Positions 48,355 through 57,884 of a DNA stretch of 64,000 bases are shown in pieces. Below the pieces are notes generated by a model. That model made no database searches. It was not told the DNA's origin and saw nothing but the letters and a program-made list of their open reading frames with translations. Positions within the stretch are counted from its first letter, which is position 1. The number at the start of each line of letters is the position of its first letter. The stretch covers positions 164,535-228,534 of the forward strand of contig JAFGTP010000011.1 in NCBI GenBank assembly GCA_016934035.1, read 5' to 3'. Origin of the DNA: Fidelibacterota bacterium (GTDB lineage Bacteria; Fidelibacterota; UBA2242; JAFGTP01). The position numbers and the translations under genes are program-made.

Positions 48355-48527
48355 ACTTTTCCGGATCAAATTCATAAAAAATATTGTCCGATTTTCGGAT
48401 TTATTGGTAATTATTTTGATAATCATTTCAGGGCCTTTTTAATAGCGGCAGGTGCATGAAATTTTGTAACTTGCTCATCATGGTGTAATCCAATAAATTA
48501 ATTGACGATAGCAGAAAAAAGGATGAT

Positions 48528-49598
48528 ATGCGCACCAAGATAAAAACTGAAGATTTGCAAACAGGCATGTTTATTGAAATCAGTGGCAGGTGGTTTAGCC
48601 ATCCCTTTTTGAGTAGTCAGTTCAAAATTTCATCCCCAAAAGAAATTGATAAATTAGAGAAAGCCGGTATAACAGAAGTTTATGTTGATTTTTCAAAAAG
48701 TGATTCCAAAGAGGAAAATCCACCATCAGAGAAAAAAATAAAACCCATGGAACCTTCCCGGGATCACAGTGAATCCTTCGACGGTAAAATTAAAGAAAAA
48801 TTTTACGGCATGAAAACTCGGCAAAAGTCCCCGGAAAATGAACGGGTTTACCTTCAAATCGCCCAATTATCAGAGGATTTAAAAGAAAAAATCAGTGACA
48901 CAAAAATACCGGTCAAGGAACGGTCCAGAATTGTCTATTCGTCTTCGGTAAATATGATGAAAAACCTGCTTCAGGCCCCCTCCCGAGAAAATATTCAGGA
49001 ATTCAAAAACAGCGCTGAAGAAATAGTATCCTTCATTATGAAAAATGACGATGTTACCCACTATCTTTTAAATATCACTGATTTTGATCATTACACCTAC
49101 ACCCATTCCGTCAATGTCGGACTCTACTCAATTTTATTGGCCAAAACCATGTTCGGCAATTCATCGGGCCATGATATGAAAAAACTGGGAGCCGGTTTTT
49201 TTTTGCATGATTTGGGAAAAGTAAGAATCGATAACCGCATCCTCAATAAAAATGGAAAATTAAGTGCTGAAGAATATGAGCATATCAAATCCCACGTGAT
49301 TCAGGGCTATGAATTGCTCAAGGAAACAGACCATTTGACGGATGAGGCCAAAGTGATTGTCTTGCAACATCATGAGCGTTATCAAGGCAATGGGTATCCC
49401 TATGGATTAAAAGGGGATGAAATTCATCTATACAGTAAAATCTGCGCTATTGCTGATATTTTTGATGCCTTTACTTCCAACCGTCCTTATCGGAAACCTT
49501 TGTCTGCTTTCGATGCACTGAAAAAAATGAAGGAAGAGATGATGGAACATTTTCAGGAGGAAATATTTAATCAGTTTGTTCTTCTGTTTAAAAATTGA
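48528..49598 (+). CDS. HD-GYP domain protein (putative cyclic-di-GMP phosphodiesterase)
   Basis: This 356-aa cytoplasmic protein has an N-terminal DUF3391-like domain (about 1-130; IKTEDLQTGMFIEISGRWFSHPF) and a C-terminal HD-GYP domain (about 170-345). Metal and catalytic residues are present: H193, the HD pair 227-228 in LHDLGK, H256, the HH pair 281-282 and GNGYPYGL with the GYP motif (289-291), then D310. Such proteins split cyclic-di-GMP (some split cGAMP). The intact GYP motif and HD pair suggest an active enzyme. It stands alone between the saccharide region and the beta-helix protein, and may control attachment or surface behaviour. Confidence 0.92.
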   Translation: MRTKIKTEDLQTGMFIEISGRWFSHPFLSSQFKISSPKEIDKLEKAGITEVYVDFSKSDSKEENPPSEKKIKPMEPSRDHSESFDGKIKEKFYGMKTRQKSPENERVYLQIAQLSEDLKEKISDTKIPVKERSRIVYSSSVNMMKNLLQAPSRENIQEFKNSAEEIVSFIMKNDDVTHYLLNITDFDHYTYTHSVNVGLYSILLAKTMFGNSSGHDMKKLGAGFFLHDLGKVRIDNRILNKNGKLSAEEYEHIKSHVIQGYELLKETDHLTDEAKVIVLQHHERYQGNGYPYGLKGDEIHLYSKICAIADIFDAFTSNRPYRKPLSAFDALKKMKEEMMEHFQEEIFNQFVLLFKN

Positions 49599-49749
49599 CC
49601 CTTTTGATATAAAAAATGATATTGAAAAAAAATCCAATTATTCCAGCAGGAAATGCTTGAATATTAATAATGGATTGACCTATATTTTCAGCACGTTTTG
49701 ATTGACACAAAAGTTTAATTTTTTTTTAATGATGGAACAGGATTTTGTA

Positions 49750-51888
49750 ATGAGAAAAAGATATTTGGGATTTTTATTTATCATCATCATAAGTTTTAGT
49801 ATAGTCGCCGGAAGGACTATTAATATTCCGGGAGACTATGATACGATTCAAAGTGCAATTGACCGGGCCTACAGTGGCGATACTGTTCTTGTTCAGCCGG
49901 GTACTTACCATGAAAATCTGAAATGGCCCAATGGCAACGGAATCCGTCTGATAGCTGCCGGTGACTATACCAACACCATATTGGACGGTTCAAAAAACGG
50001 CGCACCCGTGATTTCCATGGATATTTCTTTTCAGTTGATTGATACATCGACAATAATCAGCGGCTTTACAATTCAGAACGGACAGACGACCATCGGTGGT
50101 GGAATATTTATCAAAAATTCCTCACCCACCCTGAAAAATCTTCACTTCAAAAAAAACTACACCATCGGAATCAGTTATCAGAGTGGCGATGGCGCCGCCA
50201 TTTATATGATCAATTCTTCACCGGTTATTACAGATTGTAAAATTTATGACAACTATGCTCAGTGGGGTAGTGGCGGTGGAATTTATATGATGGATTATTG
50301 CTATCCGGTCCTGAGCAATCTGCAGATTTATAAAAATATCGCTAAATATGGTGGCGGTGGCATCAATATTGAAAATTTTTCCTCACCGGTAATCAACAAT
50401 GTACAGATTTATGAAAATATCGCCTATGAAGATGGCGGTGGTATTTTTTGTAAAAATTATTCCTCACCGATTATCTATGATGTGACACTTGAAGACAATT
50501 CTTCCTCCTATAGTGGCGGTGGCATTTACTGCCTCGACTATTCATCACCGGTTGTTGAGAATATCAAAATTTATAACAATTCTACCGGTTATTCCGGTGG
50601 TGGAATATATTGTGAAGATAGTTCCAACGCCGTCATTAACAGTGCTGAAATCAAAGGAAACCGTGCAATTTACAGAGACGGTGGCGGTGTAATGCTGTTG
50701 ACTTCGAAAAACATTCTGAATAATACTGTGATCGCAGGAAATTTTAGCGGGGATGATGGTGGTGGTATTTATATTGCGGAATCCAAAGTTGATCTGATGA
50801 ATTCCCTGATTTACCAAAATCACACCAGCTATAACGGCGGCGGCATTCAATTAGTCAAATCCAGCGCAGTACAATTGATGAACCTGAAAATCATCGATAA
50901 TAAAGCCAACAATAACGGGGCGGGAATCCATCTGAAAAGTTCCAATCCTGTCATGAATACAATCACTATTGCCCACAACCATGCATCAGCCAATGGTGGT
51001 GGCATGGCTTTTTCAAATTCCAGCCCGAATGTTGAAGGGTTTTCTTTTATCACCAACAAATGTAATGAAAAGGGTGATGGTATTTACGCTGCGGAAAACA
51101 GTGAACCCTATATTGTCAACTGTAATTTTATGGAACATTTTTATGCTATTTACAATGACGATTCGGGTAACATTTTTTCCGTGGACACCAGTTATTTTGG
51201 TAATCCCACCGGACCGATGAGCAGCAACGACAATCCGACCGGAAGGGGCGACCGGGTCAATGATTTTGTGCGAATCAATTCATGGTCCGCCGAGCCGGAA
51301 ATGGCAGCGCCCCCGATTCCGATGATTGATTTTCGAATCACTTACCGTGGAGACGGTGAAATTACATTGTCCTGGGAGCCATTGCCAATTGCTGACGTTC
51401 AGAAATATATGATTTACTACGATGAAGAAATGCCGGTGGATTATCAATTTGAACATGTCCTTGAAGTGGACAAAAATGCTTCATCTGTGACGATTTCAGG
51501 ATTGACCCCGGGCATTAATTATCATTTTGCAGGAACAGTGGTAGACCGTGATTTTTATGAGAGTTGGTTCACCAGCATTGTGACCATCAATGGTACGGTC
51601 GGACTTGATGATGGAAAACTTGCACAAAATTATAAACTGGATCAAAATTATCCCAATCCTTTTAACCCGACCACAACCATTCACTATTCATTACCGATGA
51701 ATAATAAAGTCCGCATCATTCTTTACGACATGCTGGGGAATAGTGTCAAGACCCTGGTTAACGAACATAAATCCGCCGGGAACCATTCTTTTGTGCTGGA
51801 CGGATCTGATCTTTCTTCAGGCGTTTATTTTTACAAATTGTCAGCCGGAAATTTCGCAGAAATGAAAAAATGTATTCTGATTAAGTGA
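49750..51888 (+). CDS. Secreted parallel beta-helix repeat protein with sorting domain
   Basis: This surface protein of about 712 aa starts best at the ATG at 49750 (CAGGA before it), giving a clean signal peptide (MRKRYLGFLFIIIISF). Residues of about 25-490 form a right-handed beta helix of about 24-residue turns, with repeated GGGIY, SSPVI and N-rich stacking positions. An Fn3 domain (about 535-620) and a YPNPFNP sorting domain follow. Pectate-lyase-like folds of this kind can be lyases, esterases or adhesins. I see no catalytic Asp or Arg set, so a structural or binding role is more likely. The repeats also give imperfect direct repeats in the DNA (50200-51000). A strong terminator lies downstream. 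Confidence 0.83.
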   Translation: MRKRYLGFLFIIIISFSIVAGRTINIPGDYDTIQSAIDRAYSGDTVLVQPGTYHENLKWPNGNGIRLIAAGDYTNTILDGSKNGAPVISMDISFQLIDTSTIISGFTIQNGQTTIGGGIFIKNSSPTLKNLHFKKNYTIGISYQSGDGAAIYMINSSPVITDCKIYDNYAQWGSGGGIYMMDYCYPVLSNLQIYKNIAKYGGGGINIENFSSPVINNVQIYENIAYEDGGGIFCKNYSSPIIYDVTLEDNSSSYSGGGIYCLDYSSPVVENIKIYNNSTGYSGGGIYCEDSSNAVINSAEIKGNRAIYRDGGGVMLLTSKNILNNTVIAGNFSGDDGGGIYIAESKVDLMNSLIYQNHTSYNGGGIQLVKSSAVQLMNLKIIDNKANNNGAGIHLKSSNPVMNTITIAHNHASANGGGMAFSNSSPNVEGFSFITNKCNEKGDGIYAAENSEPYIVNCNFMEHFYAIYNDDSGNIFSVDTSYFGNPTGPMSSNDNPTGRGDRVNDFVRINSWSAEPEMAAPPIPMIDFRITYRGDGEITLSWEPLPIADVQKYMIYYDEEMPVDYQFEHVLEVDKNASSVTISGLTPGINYHFAGTVVDRDFYESWFTSIVTINGTVGLDDGKLAQNYKLDQNYPNPFNPTTTIHYSLPMNNKVRIILYDMLGNSVKTLVNEHKSAGNHSFVLDGSDLSSGVYFYKLSAGNFAEMKKCILIK

Positions 51889-51911
51889 TCACCGATTATG
51901 ACATCTTTCAA

Positions 51912-51950
51912 ATGGAGCGGGGTAATCCTTTACCGGCTCCATTTTTTTTT
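51912..51950 (+). terminator. Rho-independent terminator
   Basis: A stem ATGGAG / CTCCAT with an inner GGTAA / TTACC helix, separated by a small asymmetric internal loop, is followed by a run of T residues to 51950. It lies 24 bp after the stop of the beta-helix gene and separates it from the envC-like operon. Confidence 0.85.
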
Positions 51951-52030
51951 ATTTCCCTGATGACTGTTTTCATTTCTTGAAAATCATGGAAAGTTTTCGT
52001 ATTTTCCGTCAACTGTGATGATAATGAGAT

Positions 52031-53224
52031 ATGCAAAAAGTATTTAAGATAACTTCAATCCTATTTATCGGTTTTTTCCTCTTTGCCCAGCAGGATATTC
52101 GCGTGGAAATCGAAGATAAATCCAAGGCCCTGGATCGAATTCGTCAGGAGATTGCTGATTTTCGTATATCCCTTGCCAGCAATAAAAATCGGGAAAAAAC
52201 CTTGTTGGAAGAACTCAATAAAACCGAACAGGAAATCAGTCTGATCGAGAAATTATTGAACCAGTTGGATTATGAAATAGCTGAAAAACGAAAACAAATC
52301 AAAAGGCATGAGATAACCATTCATGACAATCTGGAAAAAATCAAAAAACTCAAAGATCAGATTGCCATTCAATATAGTTATCTCTACAAAAAAGGAGAAT
52401 ATTCGGACCTTGAACTTTTGCTCACTGCAAAAAACCTCAATCAGGCTTTTTACCGTTATAAATATTTACGCATAATCAATGATATCCATAATGCCAATAA
52501 AGAAAGTATAAAAACTAAAATTCGGGAAACTGAACTGCTTAAAGCCAGAATTGAAAGTGATATCAAGGAAAGGGAACAATTAATCGCTGAGAAAAAGGGT
52601 TCTGCTGATGATCTGAAAAAACAAAAAATCCTTCGTTCAGAGCAGTTAAATAAAGCCAAACGAAACCAAAAATATTATGCCGAAAAAATCGATGAGAAAG
52701 AAAAAGCGGCTGAACTTTTAAAAAACATCATCGCCAACCTCGAAAAAGAAAAACAGAAAAGAGAGATAGAAATAGCCCGGCAGCGTACGCTTCAGGGGGT
52801 TAAGGATAACATTCCCTTTTCCCAGAAAAAAGGAAATCTGGAGTGGCCTGTCAATGGTAGCGTTGTCAGCCGGTTCGGCAAGCACAAACACCCCACATTA
52901 AACACGATCACCGAAAATTCCGGTGTGGACATCGAAGCCAAAAGGGGAACTCCGGTCATTACTATTGCCGACGGATATGTGACCACCATCACCTATATTC
53001 GAGGCTATGGAAATACAATTATTATTGATCATGGCGATGATTATTACACGGTCTATACCCACATCACCAATGTCAATGTACGGGAAGACCAGTACGTCGC
53101 CAAGCATACAAAAATCGCTGAAATTGGAGACTCCGGGTCTTTTGATGGGGCCAGACTTCATTTCGAAATATGGAATAAAAATAATAAACTTAATCCCGAA
53201 TATTGGTTGAAAAGAAAAGTATGA
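52031..53224 (+). CDS. Murein hydrolase activator, EnvC-like
   Basis: This 397-aa exported protein has a signal peptide (1-18), a long coiled coil (about 22-255, rich in E, K and leucine heptads) and a C-terminal LytM/M23-type domain (about 270-395). The catalytic metal ligands of active M23 peptidases are partly missing: the first His is replaced (TENSGVDIEA in place of the usual HxGxD), and the HxH motif reads RLHFEI. It therefore probably activates amidases during cell division rather than cutting peptidoglycan itself, as EnvC does. An ATGA overlap with the next gene places it at the head of the holB-ricT-metG operon. No FtsX gene is seen next to it. Confidence 0.88.
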   Translation: MQKVFKITSILFIGFFLFAQQDIRVEIEDKSKALDRIRQEIADFRISLASNKNREKTLLEELNKTEQEISLIEKLLNQLDYEIAEKRKQIKRHEITIHDNLEKIKKLKDQIAIQYSYLYKKGEYSDLELLLTAKNLNQAFYRYKYLRIINDIHNANKESIKTKIRETELLKARIESDIKEREQLIAEKKGSADDLKKQKILRSEQLNKAKRNQKYYAEKIDEKEKAAELLKNIIANLEKEKQKREIEIARQRTLQGVKDNIPFSQKKGNLEWPVNGSVVSRFGKHKHPTLNTITENSGVDIEAKRGTPVITIADGYVTTITYIRGYGNTIIIDHGDDYYTVYTHITNVNVREDQYVAKHTKIAEIGDSGSFDGARLHFEIWNKNNKLNPEYWLKRKV

Positions 53225-54348
53225 CATTATTTAAACTCCTGAACCAGAAAAAAAATCTTGAATTTTTACAGCAGGCCGTTAAAAATGACAAAATTGCCAA
53301 TGGCTATCTTTTTTATGGCCCTGAAGGAAGTGGCAGTGAGGGTTTTGCGATGGAATTTGCAGCCATGTTGAACTGCACCGGAGAAGATGAAAGGCCCTGT
53401 GGCCACTGCGGCTCCTGCCAAAAAATGAAAAAACTGGAACATGGCAATGTGACCCTGGTCTATCCTATTCCCGGTGTCAGCACTGTCCAGGACGAAAATC
53501 CGGTTGCAAAACTTTCCAACGAGGAAATTGAAAAACTAAACGAACAGATTCGTGAAAAAGCTGAAAACCCCTATAAAAAAATCAAACTGGAAAAATCAAA
53601 ATTTATTCCCATTTCCCTGGTCCGGCACCTGAAACGAAATATTTATCTTAGCGCGCCGGAAAAGGGGTGGAAAGTCATTCTTGTATTCGATGCCGATATG
53701 ATGAACAATGAATCGGCCAACGCCTTTTTAAAAATACTCGAAGAGCCTCCGGAAAAAACCACCCTGCTGCTGACCACCTCCCGAATCGGAAAAATTATAC
53801 CGACCATCAAATCAAGATGCAAACCTTTGTTTTTCAATAAACTATCCAACGACGACATAAAAAATTACCTGATGGGTTTTGACTATACTGAAGAACAAAT
53901 TCGCCTGTTGGTCAACCTGGCCGACGGAAATATGACAAGCCTGATCAATCTCATGGGGCAGGATATAAAATTCATCAAAGAGATGACCCTGGATATATTG
54001 CGCACCATTGCCGGTTGGGACCGGAAAAGAATTTTTTCAATGATTCCGGAACTTGCCAAAATTCAAAAAGAGGATTCGGAATTGTTTGTCCAAATATTGA
54101 CTGCCATCAATTTTTGGTTTCGGGATGCTGAGATGCTTCGCCATGGAGTGACCGATAAAGAACTGGTGCATTTTGATCAGGAGATGACAATCAGGAATTT
54201 TTTAAAAAGTTATGCTGATTTTGATGCCTATGAGATCAATCAGGTTATAGATAATTGTATTGATTTCATAAACCGCAATGTCTATATTAACGTCGCTTTA
54301 ATGGACATGTTTTTTAAAATCAAAAAATTAATAGGAAAACGAAATTGA
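53221..54348 (+). CDS. holB: DNA polymerase III, delta' subunit
   Basis: This 375-aa AAA+ clamp-loader subunit starts at the ATG at 53221, overlapping the previous stop as ATGA. An N-terminal AAA+ domain has YGPEGSGSEG where Walker A would be; the Lys is missing, as is usual in delta'. The four-Cys zinc site is in CTGEDERPCGHCGSCQ (about 58-75). ANAFLKILEEPP and TTSRIGKIIPTIKSRC are typical of HolB/DnaX clamp loaders. It loads the beta clamp on DNA as part of the gamma complex. The zinc site also occurs in DnaX, but the lost Walker Lys and the ricT neighbour favour HolB. Confidence 0.92.
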   Translation: MTLFKLLNQKKNLEFLQQAVKNDKIANGYLFYGPEGSGSEGFAMEFAAMLNCTGEDERPCGHCGSCQKMKKLEHGNVTLVYPIPGVSTVQDENPVAKLSNEEIEKLNEQIREKAENPYKKIKLEKSKFIPISLVRHLKRNIYLSAPEKGWKVILVFDADMMNNESANAFLKILEEPPEKTTLLLTTSRIGKIIPTIKSRCKPLFFNKLSNDDIKNYLMGFDYTEEQIRLLVNLADGNMTSLINLMGQDIKFIKEMTLDILRTIAGWDRKRIFSMIPELAKIQKEDSELFVQILTAINFWFRDAEMLRHGVTDKELVHFDQEMTIRNFLKSYADFDAYEINQVIDNCIDFINRNVYINVALMDMFFKIKKLIGKRN

Positions 54349-55214
54349 TTGAAATGAAATATAATAGAACCGTTAAATTACAGTTTTTTAATTCCATGGT
54401 TATTCACGCAGCAAACCCTCTGGAATTGCCTCTTGTAGATGATGACCTCGTTATTGTACATATCGAAAGCGGAGAGGAAATTGCCAGGGCCGTCATCAAT
54501 CCAGAAAAATATTTTGAAGAACTGGACAACAGTCTGCCGAAAATCCTCCGCAAGGCAACGGCCGATGATATCATTCAGCACAAATACAATTTGCGCAAAG
54601 AAAAAGAAGCCATGATTTTCTGTGAAAGAAAAGTGGCAAAACTGGGTCTTGATATGAAACTGGTCAATACTTTTTACCAGTTCGACCGAAAAAAACTGAT
54701 GTTCTTTTTTACTGCAGAAAACCGTATCGATTTTCGGGAATTGGTCAAAATTCTGGCTTCGGAATTCAAAACCAGGATTGAGATGCGCCAGATCAATCCC
54801 CGTGAAGAAGTTCGCCTCATGGATAGCATCGGTTCCTGTGGACGGCCACTCTGCTGCGCCAACCATCTGGACGCCTTTTCTCCGGTGACAACACTGATTG
54901 TCAAAGAACAAAACCTGCCGATGAATCCCAGTAAAATATCCGGCAGTTGCGGAAAGCTGAAATGTTGTTTTCTCTACGAATATGATGAATACCGGAAAGT
55001 GCTTGAAAAGTTTCCTGTCTACGGTTCCATTGTCAGTTATGAAAAAGAAAAATACTTTTTGGACAAAATTGATATTTTTAAAGATATGGTAACCCTGAAA
55101 AAAATGAATGATGATGAATTTGCTGAAATGGATTTTAATGAATACATGAGTAAAGTTGTCCTGATCAGTGAACCTGAAAAAAAAGATGAGACAGATGATG
55201 AGTTCAAAGAATAG
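54345..55214 (+). CDS. ricT: PSP1-domain protein, RicT/YaaT-like
   Basis: This 289-aa protein starts at a TTG (54345) with AGGAA eight bases before it and a 4-bp overlap with holB; an ATG at 54354 is possible. The PSP1 C-terminal region holds the Cys pattern GSCGRPLCC and GSCGKLKCCF, which in Bacillus RicT binds iron-sulfur clusters within the RicA-RicF-RicT complex that helps RNase Y. The other Ric proteins are not seen here, and the function in this phylum may differ. The gene order holB-ricT is the same as in Firmicutes. Its end overlaps the start of metG by about 20 bp. Confidence 0.9.
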   Translation: MIEMKYNRTVKLQFFNSMVIHAANPLELPLVDDDLVIVHIESGEEIARAVINPEKYFEELDNSLPKILRKATADDIIQHKYNLRKEKEAMIFCERKVAKLGLDMKLVNTFYQFDRKKLMFFFTAENRIDFRELVKILASEFKTRIEMRQINPREEVRLMDSIGSCGRPLCCANHLDAFSPVTTLIVKEQNLPMNPSKISGSCGKLKCCFLYEYDEYRKVLEKFPVYGSIVSYEKEKYFLDKIDIFKDMVTLKKMNDDEFAEMDFNEYMSKVVLISEPEKKDETDDEFKE

Positions 55215-57090
55215 TTTTTACGTCACGACCCCTATTTATTATGTCAATGACAAACCCCATATCGGACATGCCTATACCACAATTCTGGCAGACGTCGTTA
55301 CCCGATATCAGCGTGAATTTGGCAGAGAGACCTTTTTTCTCACAGGAACAGATGAACATGGCCAAAAAGTCCAGCAATCTGCTGACCAGCGGGGCATATC
55401 ACCCCAGGAGCATTGTGACGACATGGTCGTACATTTTAAAGATGCCTGGGAAAAGTTAAACATTCGATATGATAAATTTATTCGAACAACTGAAGTCTTT
55501 CACAAAAAAGCCGTTCAGGAAGTCCTCCAGGACCTCTGGCAAAAAGGCGAAATCTATGAAAATGAATACGGTGGATTTTATTGTGTCGGATGTGAACGGT
55601 TTTATACGGAAAAGGAACTGGAAAACGGAAATTGCCCTCAGCACCAGAAACCGCCGGAATATATCAAAGAAAAAAACTATTTTTTCAAAATGAGCAAGTA
55701 TCAGGAATGGTTGGTCCGGTATATTCATGAAAATCCTGATTTTATCCGTCCGGAGCACCGTAAAAACGAGGTGCTGGGATTTCTCAAGCAGCCCCTGGAA
55801 GACCTTTGTATTTCCCGTCCGAAATCAAGATTGAGTTGGGGTGTTGAGCTTCCTTTTGATACCGATTATGTGACCTATGTCTGGTTTGACGCCCTTCTCA
55901 ATTATGTCACCGGTGTCGGCTATCGGCAGAATGAACAAGATTTCAAAAAATGGTGGCCGGCTGATTATCATCTCATCGGGAAAGATATTGTGACAACGCA
56001 CTGTGTTTATTGGCCCACGATGCTGCAAGCTGCCGGAATTCCTTTGCCGAAAACCATCTTTGCGCATGGCTGGTGGATGATGGACAAAGCAAAAATGTCC
56101 AAAAGCCTGAAAAATATTGTCAGTCCGCTGGACCTGATTGGTTCCTATGGCGTTGATGCGGTCCGATATTATCTGATTCGTGATATGATGCTGGGAAATG
56201 ACGCCAATTTTACCGAAGAACTGTTTATTACCCGGTATAATTCGGAATTGGCCAATGATTTTGGCAATCTGGCAAACCGGGTCTCGACGCTTATTCGAAA
56301 AAATTATGACAACAAAATCCCTGTATTGACTGATCCGCAGGATGAAGAAAATAAAATCATCAGCCTGGGACGGGCACTGGGTGCAACCGTTCAAAAACAT
56401 GTGGACAATCTTGACCTGAATAAAGCCACGGATGCTGTTATTGATTTCATTCGTGCCATCAACAAATATCTGGAAATACGTCAACCCTGGAAATTGGTCA
56501 GGGAAGACAAGGAAAAGACCGGTACTGTGCTCTATGTGGCGGCTGAAGGATTGAGATTGGCAGCAAACCTTTTTCACCCGCTTATGCCCGGAAAATGCGA
56601 TGAACTGATTCGTGCTTTCCCGGTAGTGAATCCGGTTGAAAAATACCAGTGGGGACAATTGCTCTCCGGACATGTGTTGGGAGAATTCAGTACCTTGTTT
56701 CCGCGAATTGAGGCCTCCAAAAAGGAACCCATGCCCGAACCTAAAAAATCCGAAGATAAAGCGGAAGACCTGGTCGATTTCGATGATTTTTTAAAATTAA
56801 AATTCAAAACGGCAAAAGTGCTGACTGCCGAGAAAATTGAAGGTGCGGATAAACTGCTGAAAATCACTGTCGATGCCGGCTCGGAACAAAGGCAACTGGT
56901 TGCCGGAATTGCCCGGCATTACGCACCGGAAGAAATTGTCGGAAAAAATGTGGTCATTGTCGCCAATTTGAAACCAGCCAAAATTCGGGGAATCGAAAGC
57001 CAGGGAATGATTCTGGCTGCTTCCCACAAAAAAGAACTGGCTGTGCTGACTCCTGACAGGGAAATCAAGCCCGGCGCCAAAGTTAGTTAA
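55195..57090 (+). CDS. metG: Methionine-tRNA ligase
   Basis: This protein of about 631 aa is a class I aminoacyl-tRNA synthetase. Motifs: the HIGH equivalent in DKPHIGHAYTTI (about 18-29), the zinc-knuckle region (CVGCERFYTEKEL...CPQH), WFDALLNYVTG, KMSKSLKN (about 300), the anticodon-binding helical domain (about 350-520), and a C-terminal tRNA-binding domain (about 545-630; ADKLLKITVDAG). The enzyme loads methionine on tRNA. The ATG at 55195 or 55198 lies within the end of ricT. TatD follows after one base. A linker rich in E and K (about 515-530) separates the two C-terminal domains. The tRNA gene with anticodon CAU at 58735 may be one of its substrates. Confidence 0.97.
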   Translation: MMSSKNSFYVTTPIYYVNDKPHIGHAYTTILADVVTRYQREFGRETFFLTGTDEHGQKVQQSADQRGISPQEHCDDMVVHFKDAWEKLNIRYDKFIRTTEVFHKKAVQEVLQDLWQKGEIYENEYGGFYCVGCERFYTEKELENGNCPQHQKPPEYIKEKNYFFKMSKYQEWLVRYIHENPDFIRPEHRKNEVLGFLKQPLEDLCISRPKSRLSWGVELPFDTDYVTYVWFDALLNYVTGVGYRQNEQDFKKWWPADYHLIGKDIVTTHCVYWPTMLQAAGIPLPKTIFAHGWWMMDKAKMSKSLKNIVSPLDLIGSYGVDAVRYYLIRDMMLGNDANFTEELFITRYNSELANDFGNLANRVSTLIRKNYDNKIPVLTDPQDEENKIISLGRALGATVQKHVDNLDLNKATDAVIDFIRAINKYLEIRQPWKLVREDKEKTGTVLYVAAEGLRLAANLFHPLMPGKCDELIRAFPVVNPVEKYQWGQLLSGHVLGEFSTLFPRIEASKKEPMPEPKKSEDKAEDLVDFDDFLKLKFKTAKVLTAEKIEGADKLLKITVDAGSEQRQLVAGIARHYAPEEIVGKNVVIVANLKPAKIRGIESQGMILAASHKKELAVLTPDREIKPGAKVS

Positions 57091-57091
57091 G

Positions 57092-57859
57092 ATGCAATTT
57101 ATTGACACACACGCCCATATAAATTATAAGCCGCTTCTGCAAAACCACGAACAGGTGATCGAAGCTGCTTTAGCCAATCATGTCACCCAAATCATCTGTG
57201 TCGGCACCGATATTCCAAGCAGTTACACCGCAATCAAACTGGCGGAAAAATTCCACTGTGTCTATGCCGCCGCCGGCTATCATCCTCATGATATTGAAAG
57301 TGCCAAGAATGGTTGGCAACAGGAACTGGAAAAACTCCTGCAGCATGAAAAAACCGTTGCCCTGGGTGAAATTGGTCTGGATAATTATCGTAATTATTCA
57401 CCCAAAGAATTGCAAATAAAGTTTTTCGCCGAACAGATTGAAATTGCAAAATCTATGAAAATGCCAATGATCATCCACAACCGTGAAGCTGATGAAGATA
57501 CAGAAAAATTGCTGATCCAGGCGAACTATTTTAATGGTGTCATGCATTGTTTTGGAAGCGATGCGGAATATGCCCAAAAAATGGTCCAGTTGGGGCTCAT
57601 GATTTCCTTTACCGGCAATATCACCTACGGGAAAAACATAACCGGGCAGAAAGCTGTCCGGGCAACACCCATGAACCATCTGATGCTGGAAACGGATTGT
57701 CCTTTTTTGTCACCGGAACCCAGGCGCGGCAGGACCAATGCACCGGAAAACATTCCCTTCATCGCTGATAAAGTGGCGGAGCTGAAAAAGATATCTGTTG
57801 AAGAAGTTGCTGGTATTACTACAGAAAACGCTGTCCGTTTCTTCAATCTGAAAACCTAA
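57092..57859 (+). CDS. tatD: TatD-family metal-dependent deoxyribonuclease
   Basis: This 255-aa cytoplasmic protein has the TatD amidohydrolase-like barrel: IDTHAHIN (metal-binding His pair, about 4-9), YAAAGYHPHDI, LGEIGLDNYRNYSPKELQIKFFAEQIEIAK (metal Glu about 92), IIHNREADEDT, MHCFGSDAEYA, and LETDCPFLSPEPRRGRTNAPENI (metal Asp about 203). It is expected to act as a 3'-5' exonuclease on DNA or RNA in repair. The start is one base after the metG stop, so it is in the same operon. The order metG-tatD-rsmA is widely conserved. Confidence 0.95.
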   Translation: MQFIDTHAHINYKPLLQNHEQVIEAALANHVTQIICVGTDIPSSYTAIKLAEKFHCVYAAAGYHPHDIESAKNGWQQELEKLLQHEKTVALGEIGLDNYRNYSPKELQIKFFAEQIEIAKSMKMPMIIHNREADEDTEKLLIQANYFNGVMHCFGSDAEYAQKMVQLGLMISFTGNITYGKNITGQKAVRATPMNHLMLETDCPFLSPEPRRGRTNAPENIPFIADKVAELKKISVEEVAGITTENAVRFFNLKT

Positions 57860-57884
57860 TTGCAAATTACGAATTACTATTCTC

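Noticed and set aside
48387..48399. TCCGA/TCGGA hairpin after the last GH26 gene, as a terminator
   Set aside because: The stem is only 5 bp with a 3-nt loop and no real T-tract.
50200..51000. Short direct repeats, looked at as a possible CRISPR-like or satellite array
   Set aside because: The repeats are imperfect, about 72 bp apart, in frame, and encode the turns of a beta-helix protein.
55825..56673. 282-codon open frame on the minus strand inside metG
   Set aside because: It lies fully within a clear methionine-tRNA ligase gene and shows no protein-like motif; it is a shadow of the coding strand.
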